A stretch of 64,000 nucleotides of DNA from NCBI RefSeq assembly GCF_011927835.1, contig NZ_JAATJH010000001.1:1193104-1257103 (forward strand), written 5' to 3'. The DNA comes from Neolewinella antarctica. Lineage in GTDB: Bacteria > Bacteroidota > Bacteroidia > Chitinophagales > Saprospiraceae. A program made the translations under genes and the position numbers. Every line of letters starts with the position of its first letter. Positions within the stretch are counted from its first letter, which is position 1. The notes below the pieces were generated by a model, which had not been told where the DNA came from, did not search any database, and saw only the letters and a program-made list of their open reading frames with translations. Positions 8,888-17,784 of the stretch are shown here, one piece after another.

Positions 8888-9736
8888 ATGCTACTGATTG
8901 CGGATGCCGGCTCAACGAAGGCGGACTGGGCCTGGTTAGCGAAGGATGGCGAGACTTCCTTCGCGCACACGAAGGGGTACAACCCCGTCGTCCACCCCAA
9001 AGAATTATTGCACGGCGAGCTCGACTTGCTGGTTGGCGACCTGTTGCCCGGGTTACAACCGAAGGAGGTCCACTACTACGGCGCCGGATGCTGGGACTAC
9101 AAGCGCAAAATCCCGATCCGTGAAGCGATCCAGGCACATTACCCGAACGCGGAAGTCAAAGTCATGCACGACTTGCTCGGTGCCGCCCGCGCCTCGTGCG
9201 GTACGCAACCCGGCATCGCCTGCATCCTGGGCACCGGAAGTAACACCTGCCTCTACGACGGGGAAGACGTCGTCGACAACGTAACCAACCTGGGTTACAT
9301 GCTGGGCGACGAAGGCAGTGGCTCCCACCTGGGCAAAGCGTTCCTGCGCGCCTACTTCTACCGGGAGCTCGACACCGACATGCACGATGCCTTCGAGGAA
9401 CACACGCAACTGGACAAATCCACCATTCTCGACAACGTCTACGGCTCGGACATTGCGAATACCTACCTGGCCAGCTTCACCCGCTTTATGGGCGAGCACC
9501 TCGACAACCCGATCATCCAAAAAATCGTCTTCGCGAGCTTCGGAGAATTTCTCGACCGGCACGTCAGGAAATACAAGGGCCACCTCGACGTACCCGTCCA
9601 CTACATCGGCTCCGTTGCGTACCACTTTAAGGACATCCTGCGCGCGGCCATGGCGGAGCGGAACCTCCGGATGGGTACGTTCGTCCACAAACCCATCGAA
9701 GCGCTGGCTAATTTTCACCGTCGGGATTTGAAGTAA
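8888..9736 (+). CDS. BadF/BadG-type sugar kinase, probable N-acetylglucosamine kinase
   Basis: The 282-aa product belongs to the ASKHA fold: phosphate-1 loop DAGSTKADW at residues 6-14, ILGTGSNTC near 112-120 and the adenosine-loop region LGDEGSGSHLGK near 138-149. Family relatives phosphorylate GlcNAc or related amino sugars with ATP in the cytoplasm. A role in recycling cell-wall amino sugars fits the neighbouring glucosaminidase gene, but that link is inference. The ATG at 8888 is chosen because the conserved strand begins at once and a promoter lies just before it; an upstream extension to 8729 is low-complexity and non-family. pfkA follows 61 bp later from its own promoter. Confidence 0.88.
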   Translation: MLLIADAGSTKADWAWLAKDGETSFAHTKGYNPVVHPKELLHGELDLLVGDLLPGLQPKEVHYYGAGCWDYKRKIPIREAIQAHYPNAEVKVMHDLLGAARASCGTQPGIACILGTGSNTCLYDGEDVVDNVTNLGYMLGDEGSGSHLGKAFLRAYFYRELDTDMHDAFEEHTQLDKSTILDNVYGSDIANTYLASFTRFMGEHLDNPIIQKIVFASFGEFLDRHVRKYKGHLDVPVHYIGSVAYHFKDILRAAMAERNLRMGTFVHKPIEALANFHRRDLK

Positions 9737-9766
9737 ACTCCGTCCACTTTTTAAAGCCCGCCGACT

Positions 9767-9774
9767 TAGTTTTG
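9767..9774 (+). promoter_or_regulatory. Bacteroidota -7 box for pfkA
   Basis: TAGTTTTG is a perfect TAnnTTTG, 23 bp before the pfkA ATG. The -33 region is weak. Confidence 0.6.
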
Positions 9775-9797
9775 CACCGCCCCAAACGAGCCCCCTC

Positions 9798-10784
9798 ATG
9801 GACAGAAAAGACATACGCCGCATCGCCGTTTTCACCTCCGGCGGGGATGCGCCCGGCATGAACGCGGCGCTACGAGCCGTCGTCCGGACCGCCGCGTGGA
9901 ATAAGCTGCACGTGTACGGCATCGAACGCGGCTTCGAGGGCATGATCGACGGGCACTTCAAACGGATGGAGCGGCGCGACGTGGCCAACATCATTCAGCG
10001 CGGCGGCACCGTGCTGCGTACCGCCCGGTCCAAGCGCTTCATGACGCCCGAGGGCCGCGCCCAGGCCGCCGAGCACTTGCGGTCCTACGACATCGACGCC
10101 TGTATCGCCATCGGCGGTAACGGCACCTTCACCGGGGCGAAGGTCTTCAGCGAGGAGCACAACATCCCCTTCATCGGTATCCCTGGCACGATCGACAACG
10201 ACTTGTTCGGCACGGATTACACGATCGGTTTCGATACGGCCGTCAACACCGCCATCGACGCGGTTGACAAGATTAGGGACACGGCGGACAGTCACAACCG
10301 GCTGTTCCTCGTCGAGGTGATGGGCCGTAATTCCGGCTTCATCGCCCTGCACACGGCCATCGGATCGGGCGCGAGTAGCGTCCTGATCCCCGAAGCGGAA
10401 ACTAATTTAGAGGACCTAAAGAACGTCCTGAAGAAAAACAAGGCCCGCGGCAAACTCTTCAGCGTCGTCATCGTCGCCGAAGGCCACCCCATGGGCGGTG
10501 CGGCCGGCATTGCGGAGCGAATTCAGGACGAGCTGGCGAGCATGGAGCCGAAAGTTACCGTCATCGGCCACTTACAGCGCGGTGGCGCGCCCACGGCACT
10601 GGATCGCCTACTGGCCAGCAGACTCGGCCACGCGGCGGTCAATAAGTTAATGGACGGGGAAGAGAACGTAGCGGTCGGCATCGTTAATAGTTTAATTACT
10701 ACCTACTCTTTTGATGACGCGATCCACCGGGAAAAGAAGCCCGAGTCGGCGCTCATTACGATGGCGAGTATTTTGGCAATTTAA
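9798..10784 (+). CDS. pfkA: 6-phosphofructokinase, PfkA type
   Basis: Phosphorylates fructose 6-phosphate to the 1,6-bisphosphate in glycolysis. The 328-aa product is the right length for the bacterial short form, with GGDAPGMN at 15-22, PGTIDND at 129-135 (catalytic Asp133) and MGRNSG at 175-180. The nucleotide loop reads GGNGT at 106-110 where most family members have GGDGS or GGDGT; the Gly that marks ATP-dependent enzymes (against Asp in PPi-dependent ones) is kept, but the preceding Asp that helps position Mg is Asn108. ATP dependence is likely; reduced or altered Mg-ATP binding is possible. It has its own promoter at 9767-9774. Confidence 0.95.
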   Translation: MDRKDIRRIAVFTSGGDAPGMNAALRAVVRTAAWNKLHVYGIERGFEGMIDGHFKRMERRDVANIIQRGGTVLRTARSKRFMTPEGRAQAAEHLRSYDIDACIAIGGNGTFTGAKVFSEEHNIPFIGIPGTIDNDLFGTDYTIGFDTAVNTAIDAVDKIRDTADSHNRLFLVEVMGRNSGFIALHTAIGSGASSVLIPEAETNLEDLKNVLKKNKARGKLFSVVIVAEGHPMGGAAGIAERIQDELASMEPKVTVIGHLQRGGAPTALDRLLASRLGHAAVNKLMDGEENVAVGIVNSLITTYSFDDAIHREKKPESALITMASILAI

Positions 10785-11036
10785 ATGTGTTAGATCGACT
10801 TCGCCCCTTCAGCTGCACTTCGTGCTTTTAGACGCTGCGCTTTTAGTGCTGCCACATGGCTCCGCCGAACACCACCTACTGGGCGAAGCCGGCTCAATGC
10901 GCAGCGTTCAAACCAGCGCAGCGCCTGAATTAACCCAGACTTAACCCTGGCAAACAAACATCGCCAAGGTGCGTGACCTTATGCGCAATGACGCGGGCCC
11001 GATTTCTCGGCAATATTCCGTTAAACTTCCTACCGT

Positions 11037-12206
11037 ATGGACCCCTCTTTGATCATCATGTGGCTCGGCTTCATCCTGGCCGGCTACGCCGTGGTGGGAA
11101 ATGATTCCATTCAGACGCTGGGTACTTTCTTGTCTTCCAATGAGGATAAGGCGTGGTGGGTGCTGTGGCTTTTTGCCGGCGGGATCTTGTCCTTCACTTT
11201 ACTGTGGGGGTGGTACAGTTACGGGGGCGACGTGAGTTACGGCAGGCTGGCCAAGTACGATTTCGTGGAGGATATGAAGTGGCCCTACTTGTTGCCGCCG
11301 CTGGTCCTGATGATTCTGACGCGGACGGGCATCCCGGTGAGTACTTCCTTTTTGGTGCTGACCTTTTTTAAGCCCAAGGGCCTGTACGACATGACGATGA
11401 AGTCGATCCTGGGTTACGCGCTTGCTTTCTGCGTGGCGATTCTCGTGTGGCAGTTAATTACCCGGGTGCTGGACAAGAAATTCATCAACAACCCCATTAC
11501 CGCGCGGGAGCGACAGGTCTGGACTGCGCTACAGTGGGCCTCCACCGGTTTCCTCTGGGGCCAGTGGCTGATTCAGGACTTCGCCAACATCTACGTCTAC
11601 CTCCCCCGCTCGCTTACCCTGACGGAAATATTGGTGTCGCTCGGCATTCTACTCTCCATGCTCGCCGTGATCTTTTACACCAAGGGGGGTAACATTCAGA
11701 AAATTGTTAAGGAAAAGACCAATACAACCGACATTCGGTCGGCGACGATTATTGACTTCAACTACGGCTTGATCCTATTATTCTTCAAGGAATTCTCCAA
11801 CGTCCCCATGTCCACGACCTGGGTTTTTCTGGGCCTGTTGGCGGGTCGGGAAATTGCCATTCGCTACCGTTTGGAATTGGATAAAGAGCCTAGCGACCTG
11901 ACCAAGAGGCCGCTTACTCATTACGTTGGTCTTGCGTTAAACGTACTCATCCTGGTACTCATCGGCTACGTTGTTTACCTCCGTGATTTAGTCCCCGACT
12001 GGATCATCCTAGTGATGGCTAGCGTGATGATCGCCCGTGCGGCGGTTGCTTACTTCGAGACCATTCCCGGCCGGTCCAACATCAAAGCAGCGTTTAAAGA
12101 CATTGGTCGTGACCTCGGTAAAGTATCGTTTGGCCTGGCGGTTAGTATTGCGCTAGTGTTCGTGATGCGGTTCCTCATCACGGGAAGTTTTGCGGGAGGC
12201 TTTTAG
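11037..12206 (+). CDS. Divergent PiT-family-like permease
   Basis: A 389-aa polytopic inner-membrane protein with about ten hydrophobic segments. It shows a twofold pattern resembling inorganic phosphate transporters: GNDSIQTLGT (21-30) with TGIPVSTSFLVL (97-108) in the first half, and QDFANIYVYLPR (180-191) with NVPMSTTWVFLG (255-266) in the second. In PiT proteins the repeat signature is GxNDxAN plus GxPVSTTHxxxG, so Asp and Ser/Thr are kept in both halves but the second Asn is Gln. An anion or sodium-coupled substrate is plausible; phosphate itself is inference. It stands alone, with no phoU-like gene beside it, and ends in a heptamer-repeat hairpin. Confidence 0.65.
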   Translation: MDPSLIIMWLGFILAGYAVVGNDSIQTLGTFLSSNEDKAWWVLWLFAGGILSFTLLWGWYSYGGDVSYGRLAKYDFVEDMKWPYLLPPLVLMILTRTGIPVSTSFLVLTFFKPKGLYDMTMKSILGYALAFCVAILVWQLITRVLDKKFINNPITARERQVWTALQWASTGFLWGQWLIQDFANIYVYLPRSLTLTEILVSLGILLSMLAVIFYTKGGNIQKIVKEKTNTTDIRSATIIDFNYGLILLFFKEFSNVPMSTTWVFLGLLAGREIAIRYRLELDKEPSDLTKRPLTHYVGLALNVLILVLIGYVVYLRDLVPDWIILVMASVMIARAAVAYFETIPGRSNIKAAFKDIGRDLGKVSFGLAVSIALVFVMRFLITGSFAGGF

Positions 12207-12297
12207 GGAGTAGGAGATTAGGCGGTAGGCGAGTAGGCGGTAGGTGAGTAGGGATATAGCCCTTTTGATCACTACCGCCTACTCGCCTACCGCCTCC
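12207..12297. repeat. Heptamer-repeat inverted pair, GTAGGCG type
   Basis: A left arm of TAGGCGGTAGGCGAGTAGGCGG units and a right arm of CTACCGCCTACTCGCCTACCGCC pair across about 25 nt. It starts at the stop of the PiT-like gene in a convergent spacer, so it may serve as a bidirectional terminator. Confidence 0.75.
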
Positions 12298-12302
12298 GTT
12301 TT

Positions 12303-12356
12303 GCGCGGTCGTCCCGACTGAGTGCGGGGACTAGCTAGCGCGTCGCGGGTGCAAGG
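12303..12356 (+). repeat. GC-rich dispersed element, long copy (reference)
   Basis: 54 bp made of GCGCGGTCGTCCCGACTGAG followed by TGCGGGGACTAGCTAGCG and CGTCGCGGGTGCAAGG. Long relatives lie at 15364 (reverse), 26371 (inside tamB) and 38485 (inside the diacylglycerol-kinase-like gene). About a dozen half copies of its right end occur elsewhere. Confidence 0.75.
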
Positions 12357-12417
12357 AATTTACCGAAAGTGCAGCGCTGGTTCAGCTCATTCCGTAAGAA
12401 GAATTCACCCTCCTCCA

Positions 12418-15249
12418 TCAACGTACCAAGCCGATCAGCGTCTGATAATCGTCGAAACGAGCGTCACTGGTCTCCATCTCGAACAGTTCGTCCCAGTTCG
12501 TGCCGACGTACGCATCGTCCAGGAAGCCTGATGTTTCTTCGCAGCGGATTTCTAAATCACCCTCGCGGAATTGAGCCCAGCGCCAGTTGTAAGTATTCCG
12601 GACGCGACGCAGCGTTTCCCGCTGGACGACTTTCGCTTCTGATTCCCCGTGCGTTTCCGTTTGGCGGAAAGCCAGCTGGTTACGTCCCAATATTTTTCCG
12701 AACCGAATCAGGAAGTAGGCGGTGTGAATGTTGTCCGGCGTCGGGTGAAGTATTTTGCCGTCCTCATCCGCCATCTTGTTCTGGCTGACAAAATCTCCGT
12801 ACAGCGCTAGTTGTACGTCGCGGGCGTTCTTAAGTAAGTTCTCGAACGTTCCCTTTCCCTGCCACTTGAGATCAACGACGGCAACCTCGACCGCGCCATT
12901 TTTTTCTCGCGTCAGGACCAAATCCGCCCGCCCCTTCATGGCCTGGCCCATCGCTTCCAGGTCGCCGATTACGAGTTCCTCCGAGCCACGGACGGTCCAG
13001 CCGTTCTCCTTGATGGCGTAGACGAGCGCCCAGGCCGCTTTTTTCATCGTGCGGATAAACTGAATCCGCTCCGGCTCCTGACCGTACTGCAGTAAGACCG
13101 CGCCCTGGTTTTGGAATAACCGTAGGTTGTTCTCATCGATCCACGTATCGACCTCCGCGCGGTTCATTCTCGCGGGTTGGCCACCAATCTCCCTGAGCAG
13201 TTGCTCGATCAGGCGGTGGGCGAGGTTACCGCGCAGGCGACCTTCGGAGGCGATGGACAAAATCGGGGTTTTCTTGAGCCGTAGCGAGTGGCGGAAAACG
13301 TACTTGTGCGGGTAAAAAAGCAAATCCTCGATGGAGGTGGGGCTTTCGAATTCCCGCTCACCCATGTCCCGCAGGCGCTGGATGTTGATTTGGGGGACGG
13401 GACGGGCCAGCGGCGCGATCGGTACGCCGGTGAAATTCGGTTTGGTCAGGCCGGGTATTGCGGTGGCCGCGCCGGCGTGGTCCACGTCAATCGTAATGTT
13501 GGCGAGCGTTCCTTCGGCGAAGGCAGCTTCCAGGTCGCCCAGGAGCGGGTGGGGTTCGACTTCGGTGCCATCGACCCGGTCCGGTAGGCAGAGAATCAGT
13601 TGTTTGCCCGCGTGCATCACCGGCCGGGCCTGCTGCCAGATGGAGAGCGTATTTTTCTGCACGGGCGTACTCACGCTCACGCCCTGTGCTTCTAGGTAAG
13701 CTAGTTCCGGTGGGTAATAGCGGCTGAAAAAGTAGTCCGGCTCGTTCTCGATAAAGTCCCACCAGAGCAAACGCGCAACGGGTTCCTGCCCGGGGAGTTG
13801 TAGCGCGGACGCGGGTGCAAAGATGGCGGGTAAAGCCCCCTGCTCTTCGGGTTGAAACTGGGCCGGAGCGGGTTCGTAGACGGTGCGTACCAAACGCTCG
13901 ACGGCCAAATAGCCGAGCCCCTGTTCCGGTTGGGCATCGAGTAATTCCACGGCGCGTTGGGCCTGGCTGTACAGCACGAGTAAGCCGCCGTACTCCCCCT
14001 GCGCCCGGCCCTTACGGACATCCTCCTTGCGCATCTCCGTGCGCTCTTCCAGCGCCCATTCCCGTAGCTGTAGGAACAGGAAACGTAGCTGTAGTTTGGG
14101 AACGAGCTCGTCCCGCTGGTAGCGCTTGCGCTCGAACCAGATTTCGTACTGGTCACGTACCTGCTTTATCTTTTTGTCCGGCCAGTTGCGTTCGGACTTC
14201 ATGTCGCGGAAAAACCCTGCAATCATCCCCCGCCACCGCGGCCCGAACATACCCGGCGTGTCGGCCAGGAAAATAGCGATCTTATTGGCCAGCCGCCAAT
14301 GTAGTGGCTTATTGACCAAGCTGACGAACTCCATGATGCGCTCCACTTCGATCGGGGCCCACAGGAAGGCCGTTACGAGCTTCAGTACCTGCAGGCTCGG
14401 TCTGGCTAAGGAATTTGATGGCACCCCCATACTGGGTAAGCCCTCGGTCACGATGGCGTTGTCTAACGTTTGATTACGAATGGTCAGCAGTGCACTCGGG
14501 CGCCAGTCCGGGTTGTCCCGGAGCGTCCGTGCGACGTACGCCGCCAGGTGTGTTTCCCGCTGCGCGCGGAGGATCATCAGGGAGCCGTCGCCAGTTAAAT
14601 TGTTATCGGTTAGTTCCGCTCCGCTGAGGGCGGCTTGCCACTTGCCTAAGTCAGTGCTTGCATCGCCCGCGTGGGGTTGTGGGAGTTGCTCTACGGTATC
14701 ACCGAGGGTTTCTAATCCCGTTAGGAGGCGCTGGGTTCCGGGCGGGAGAAAAGTGCGGGGCTCGTTGAGCAGAATTTGCAGCCGCGGGTGGCGGTCTTCG
14801 GGGAGGGCGGCAAGTAGAGCGTTCAGGCGGTCGGCGGTGCCCGGTAAAAGATCGAGCTCGTTGGTATCGGCCAGGACGAGTTGCTCCAATTCCAGGGTGA
14901 CGCGGAGGCGGACTGGGATCGTTTCGCTAGGGGTACGGCTAATCTTCCAGCCGCCTTCGAGGAGTTCGTCGCGGCGTGACAACAGCTCTTCGGCGGTAGC
15001 CAGTGGGTCTGCCGCAAAGGTCTTCGCGTAAAAAGGTAGCTGCGTGGCTTGCTCCTGGTGCAGCGCGATGATTTGTCGGTACTGCTCCGTGCGTAGGGCC
15101 GCTCGGTTAATTGCCGGGGCGCCGAGGGCGTAGAACGTTTCCAGGTAGCGCAGCAGGCTGGCCGGGCTGTGGGTGGGGATTGGCGCGCGGCCGGTAAGCA
15201 GACGGGGCTCGTTCAGGCTTAGACCTAGTAGGATGGTTTTTCTGGTCAT
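12418..15249 (-). CDS. Large PD-(D/E)XK nuclease-domain protein (AddB/RexB-like)
   Basis: The 943-aa product has a C-terminal RecB-like nuclease region: GNLAHRLIEQLL near 650, then GRADLVL and AVVDLKWQGKG at about residues 772-796, which supply the Asp, Asp and Lys of the PD-(D/E)XK core (here VDLKW). The N-terminal two thirds resemble the inactivated-helicase half of AddB-type proteins, without a Walker A motif that I can see. AddB works with an AddA helicase-nuclease in double-strand break processing, but no UvrD-like gene is in the window. The residues at 13803-13822 include a half copy of the GC-rich repeat, read as APASA. The gene ends 62 bp from a long copy of the same repeat. Confidence 0.8.
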   Translation of the reverse strand: MTRKTILLGLSLNEPRLLTGRAPIPTHSPASLLRYLETFYALGAPAINRAALRTEQYRQIIALHQEQATQLPFYAKTFAADPLATAEELLSRRDELLEGGWKISRTPSETIPVRLRVTLELEQLVLADTNELDLLPGTADRLNALLAALPEDRHPRLQILLNEPRTFLPPGTQRLLTGLETLGDTVEQLPQPHAGDASTDLGKWQAALSGAELTDNNLTGDGSLMILRAQRETHLAAYVARTLRDNPDWRPSALLTIRNQTLDNAIVTEGLPSMGVPSNSLARPSLQVLKLVTAFLWAPIEVERIMEFVSLVNKPLHWRLANKIAIFLADTPGMFGPRWRGMIAGFFRDMKSERNWPDKKIKQVRDQYEIWFERKRYQRDELVPKLQLRFLFLQLREWALEERTEMRKEDVRKGRAQGEYGGLLVLYSQAQRAVELLDAQPEQGLGYLAVERLVRTVYEPAPAQFQPEEQGALPAIFAPASALQLPGQEPVARLLWWDFIENEPDYFFSRYYPPELAYLEAQGVSVSTPVQKNTLSIWQQARPVMHAGKQLILCLPDRVDGTEVEPHPLLGDLEAAFAEGTLANITIDVDHAGAATAIPGLTKPNFTGVPIAPLARPVPQINIQRLRDMGEREFESPTSIEDLLFYPHKYVFRHSLRLKKTPILSIASEGRLRGNLAHRLIEQLLREIGGQPARMNRAEVDTWIDENNLRLFQNQGAVLLQYGQEPERIQFIRTMKKAAWALVYAIKENGWTVRGSEELVIGDLEAMGQAMKGRADLVLTREKNGAVEVAVVDLKWQGKGTFENLLKNARDVQLALYGDFVSQNKMADEDGKILHPTPDNIHTAYFLIRFGKILGRNQLAFRQTETHGESEAKVVQRETLRRVRNTYNWRWAQFREGDLEIRCEETSGFLDDAYVGTNWDELFEMETSDARFDDYQTLIGLVR
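13803..13822. repeat. Half copy of the GC-rich element inside a coding sequence
   Basis: GCGCGGACGCGGGTGCAAAG is the exact consensus of the right half, here within the PD-(D/E)XK gene and translated on the minus strand as part of FAPASA. Confidence 0.6.
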
Positions 15250-15257
15250 TAGGGTGT

Positions 15258-15312
15258 GGGGTCTAAGGTATTTGGTCTACAGTCTTTAGTCTTTAGTCTT
15301 TAGTCTGGGGGT
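15258..15312. repeat. Heptamer repeat, GGTCTGT/AGTCTTT type
   Basis: Tandem units of AGTCTTT and relatives (GGGTCTA, TGGTCTA) lie just upstream of the PD-(D/E)XK gene. TACCTTAG within it on the minus strand resembles a promoter box. Confidence 0.6.
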
Positions 15313-15363
15313 GATACTGTGGGCTTCCCTCCGGTTCAACTACGCTGCTTTCGTACTTACCGG

Positions 15364-15413
15364 GCACCCGCGGACGCGCCAGCTAATCCCGCACTCAGTC
15401 GGGGCGGCCGCGC
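15364..15413 (-). repeat. GC-rich dispersed element, long copy, reverse
   Basis: The reverse complement reads GCGCGGCCGCCCCGACTGAG then TGCGGGATTAGCTGGCGCG and TCCGCGGGTGC, matching the 12303 copy closely. It is intergenic. Confidence 0.75.
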
Positions 15414-15491
15414 ATAATAATGGCTGGGACGTAACAAAAAAGCCCTCCTCAGCTATTGCCGAAGAGACCTTTGTAACTTTCCATTGGCTAA

Positions 15492-15872
15492 TTATCCGCC
15501 CATTTCCGCCTTCATCCGGCCGAGCTGCGTCATCCAGAGTTCGCGTTGGTCTTCGACTTCGTCGTCGTCGGCAAAGTCGGTAATGTTGACGATGGTTTCG
15601 CCGGTAACGGGGCTCTTGTTGATGTTGAACTCCAGGTACTCGTCGTCATCGTCGGCATCTTCCCAGGCGAAGCGGACGATGTCGCCCTCTTTGCTGTCGA
15701 TTAGTTCGGCGACTTCGGCCGAGCCGTCCCAGACGAAGGTGTAGGTCTGGTCCATGATGTCGACCTCATCGCAGAACCAGCGCGTGATGCAGGCGGGGTC
15801 GGTGAGGAACTGGTAAACCATATTTGGGGAGGCGCGGCAGATGAATTCGGAAGTAAATTTTACTCGTTCCAT
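15492..15872 (-). CDS. START-like (SRPBCC/AHSA1-type) domain protein
   Basis: The 126-aa product is a single small SRPBCC-fold domain. It opens with KFTSEFICRASPNMVYQFL, the typical first strand and helix, then CITRWFCDEVD and YTFVWDG, and ends with the long helix DQRELWMTQLGRMKAEMGG. It has the strongly acidic middle (DADDDDEY) common in Bacteroidota START-like proteins. Members bind hydrophobic ligands or are of unknown role; the residues give no ligand. It is monocistronic on the minus strand, divergent from rpoD with a 225-bp spacer. Confidence 0.8.
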   Translation of the reverse strand: MERVKFTSEFICRASPNMVYQFLTDPACITRWFCDEVDIMDQTYTFVWDGSAEVAELIDSKEGDIVRFAWEDADDDDEYLEFNINKSPVTGETIVNITDFADDDEVEDQRELWMTQLGRMKAEMGG

Positions 15873-16007
15873 GTTGTGTTTTAGGGATTATTGTGGTCGG
15901 CAATTAAAGTTAAAATACTGAGACTACCAAAAATCTTTTCTCGTCCAACTTATCCGTGCGTTATCGTGTTGTTAAACAGATATTCGCCGAGGGACCCGGG
16001 CCAAACC

Positions 16008-16038
16008 TTGATTACTATATTTTTTACCCCTAATTTTG
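16008..16038 (+). promoter_or_regulatory. rpoD promoter, -33 TTG and -7 TAATTTTG
   Basis: TTG (16008-16010), exactly 20 nt, then TAATTTTG (16031-16038). This is the best full match to the Bacteroidota consensus in the window and predicts a leader of about 55 nt before rpoD. Confidence 0.75.
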
Positions 16039-16097
16039 CGCCCCGCTGGCGCACGGCCCCCGAATGTAACCGCCCCTTATAAAAACGTACCGCCAAT

Positions 16098-16967
16098 ATG
16101 AGACAGTTAAAGATTACCAAGTCGATCACGAATCGCGAGAGTCAGTCTCTGGAAAAATACCTCCAGGAAATCGGCAAAGTCGACCTGCTGACGCCCGAAG
16201 AGGAAGTCGATTTGGCGAAGCGGATTAAGCAGGGCGACCAGATCGCGCTGGAAAAGCTGACCAAGGCAAACCTACGTTTCGTCGTGTCCGTCGCCAAGCA
16301 GTATCAGAATCAAGGTCTTTCCCTCAGTGACCTCATCAACGAAGGCAACCTCGGCCTCATCAAAGCCGCCCAGCGTTTCGACGAAACCCGTGGATTCAAA
16401 TTTATCTCCTACGCCGTCTGGTGGATTCGCCAGTCCATCCTTCAGGCCCTAGCTGAGCAGAGCCGGATCGTCCGCCTACCCCTCAACAAGGTCGGCTCCC
16501 TTAATAAAATCAATAAGGCCTTTTCCCGCCTGGAGCAAGCCTTCGAACGCGAGCCCAGCAGCGAAGAACTAGCCGGTGAACTCGAAATCAGCGCCTCCGA
16601 AGTCGAGACGACCCTCGGCGTTGCCGCCCGCCACGTGTCCATGGACGCCCCATTCGTAGAAGGGGAAGACAACAGCCTCCTCGACGTACTGGCCAACAAG
16701 GCCACCCCCGGCACGGACACTAACCTGGAGTACAAAGAATCCCTCCGCCGCGAAATCGACCGCAGCCTCGGTACCCTGACGGAGCGTCAGTGCGACGTGA
16801 TCAAGCTATACTACGGCATTGGCGTCGAGCACCCCATGTCGCTCGAAGACATCGGCGAGAAATTCGGCCTCACGCGCGAGCGGGTCCGCCAGATCAAGGA
16901 CAAGGCCATCAACAAACTGCGCGGCGCGAACCGCTCGAAGTTGTTGAAGAACTATTTAGGACACTAA
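16098..16967 (+). CDS. rpoD: Primary sigma factor RpoD (Bacteroidota short form)
   Basis: Housekeeping sigma-70 that directs RNA polymerase to promoters. At 289 aa it lacks region 1.1 and most of the non-conserved spacer, as is standard in Bacteroidota. Region 1.2 begins near [19 protein letters not shown]; region 2 carries [35 protein letters not shown] and [15 protein letters not shown] (residues about 75-125); region 4 ends in [20 protein letters not shown], the -35/-33 recognition helix. Its own promoter has the matching architecture, and a strong terminator follows at 17021-17056. Confidence 0.97.
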   Translation: MRQLKITKSITNRESQSLEKYLQEIGKVDLLTPEEEVDLAKRIKQGDQIALEKLTKANLRFVVSVAKQYQNQGLSLSDLINEGNLGLIKAAQRFDETRGFKFISYAVWWIRQSILQALAEQSRIVRLPLNKVGSLNKINKAFSRLEQAFEREPSSEELAGELEISASEVETTLGVAARHVSMDAPFVEGEDNSLLDVLANKATPGTDTNLEYKESLRREIDRSLGTLTERQCDVIKLYYGIGVEHPMSLEDIGEKFGLTRERVRQIKDKAINKLRGANRSKLLKNYLGH

Positions 16968-17020
16968 AATAGCCGCCCGGTTTTACCGGATGGTACAATA
17001 GTATTATTACCACTAAGAAT

Positions 17021-17056
17021 AACGGGACCACGGCCACTGCGGCGGCGGTCCCGTTT
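17021..17056 (+). terminator. Intrinsic terminator after rpoD
   Basis: AACGGGACC (17021-17029) pairs with GGTCCCGTT (17047-17055), followed by TCTTT. The loop is 17 nt and GC-rich. It lies only 15 bp before the next start codon, so the methyltransferase gene may be read from leak-through or from a promoter I do not see. Confidence 0.75.
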
Positions 17057-17071
17057 CTTTAAATCTCAATC

Positions 17072-17599
17072 ATGCGGACGAAGAAAACAATGGCGGAGCT
17101 GCGGCGGCCGACCATGACGGAGTTCAAGAGTGCCGACAAGATTCCATTGTCGCTCGTCCTGGACGACATCCGCTCGGCCAACAACGTCGGCAGCATTTTT
17201 CGGACGGCCGACTGCTTTGCCATCACCCACGTCTACCTCTGCGGCATCACCGCGCAGCCGCCGCACCGCGATATTTTGAAGACTGCTCTGGGAGCCACGG
17301 AATGCGTCAGCTGGAGCTACCACGAGGATGCGGTGGCGCTGACGCGGGAGCTGAGTGAAGGGGGAACGGCCGTGTTTGCGTTGGAGCAAACGCATGACTC
17401 CGTACCGCTACGGGGTTTTTCGGTGGACGGCTACAAAGCGGTGGCCGTCGTGGTGGGGAATGAAGTAAACGGGGTGAATCAGGCGGTGATCGATGCCTGC
17501 GACGGGGCTATTGAAATCGAGCAGTTCGGGACTAAGCATAGTTTGAACGTGGCGGTGGCGGCGGCTTTGGTTGTTTTTGAGTTGCGGGGGCGGTTTTAG
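17072..17599 (+). CDS. TrmH/SpoU-family RNA 2'-O-methyltransferase
   Basis: The 175-aa product is a minimal SPOUT methyltransferase with the three SpoU motifs: DDIRSANNVGSIFRTA (motif 1, about 30-45), VVVGNEVNGV (motif 2, about 124-133) and IEQFGTKHSLNVAVAAAL (motif 3, about 149-166). Arg43 of FRTA and the Asn of LNVA fit the catalytic and SAM-knot positions. It lacks an N-terminal substrate-binding extension, so tRNA or rRNA target cannot be told; tRNA Gm18-type or TrmL-like are both possible. A second ATG at 17090 is an alternative start. It converges with the PP2C-like gene. Confidence 0.88.
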   Translation: MRTKKTMAELRRPTMTEFKSADKIPLSLVLDDIRSANNVGSIFRTADCFAITHVYLCGITAQPPHRDILKTALGATECVSWSYHEDAVALTRELSEGGTAVFALEQTHDSVPLRGFSVDGYKAVAVVVGNEVNGVNQAVIDACDGAIEIEQFGTKHSLNVAVAAALVVFELRGRF

Positions 17600-17613
17600 G
17601 TTGCCTCCAGCAG

Positions 17614-17750
17614 CTTCCGGAAGAAGGGGAGGAAGAAAAAGAGGTAGAGGAGGACGTGGTAGCGCGTATGCAGAAATTTGAGAGGAAACAACCTTAGCCG
17701 CGCGGCAGCACTTCTTCCTTCTTCCTTTACCTCTTCCCCTTCTTCCGGAA
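17614..17750. terminator. Imperfect purine-rich inverted repeat in a convergent spacer
   Basis: CTTCCGGAAGAAGGGGAGGAAG near 17614 and CCTCTTCCCCTTCTTCCGGA near 17730 can pair across about 95 nt. It lies between the tail-to-tail methyltransferase and PP2C-like genes. A bidirectional terminator is the simplest reading, though the loop is long. Confidence 0.4.
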
Positions 17751-17784
17751 AAACCAATACAAGCGCTACCAGTGACCAAGGAGA

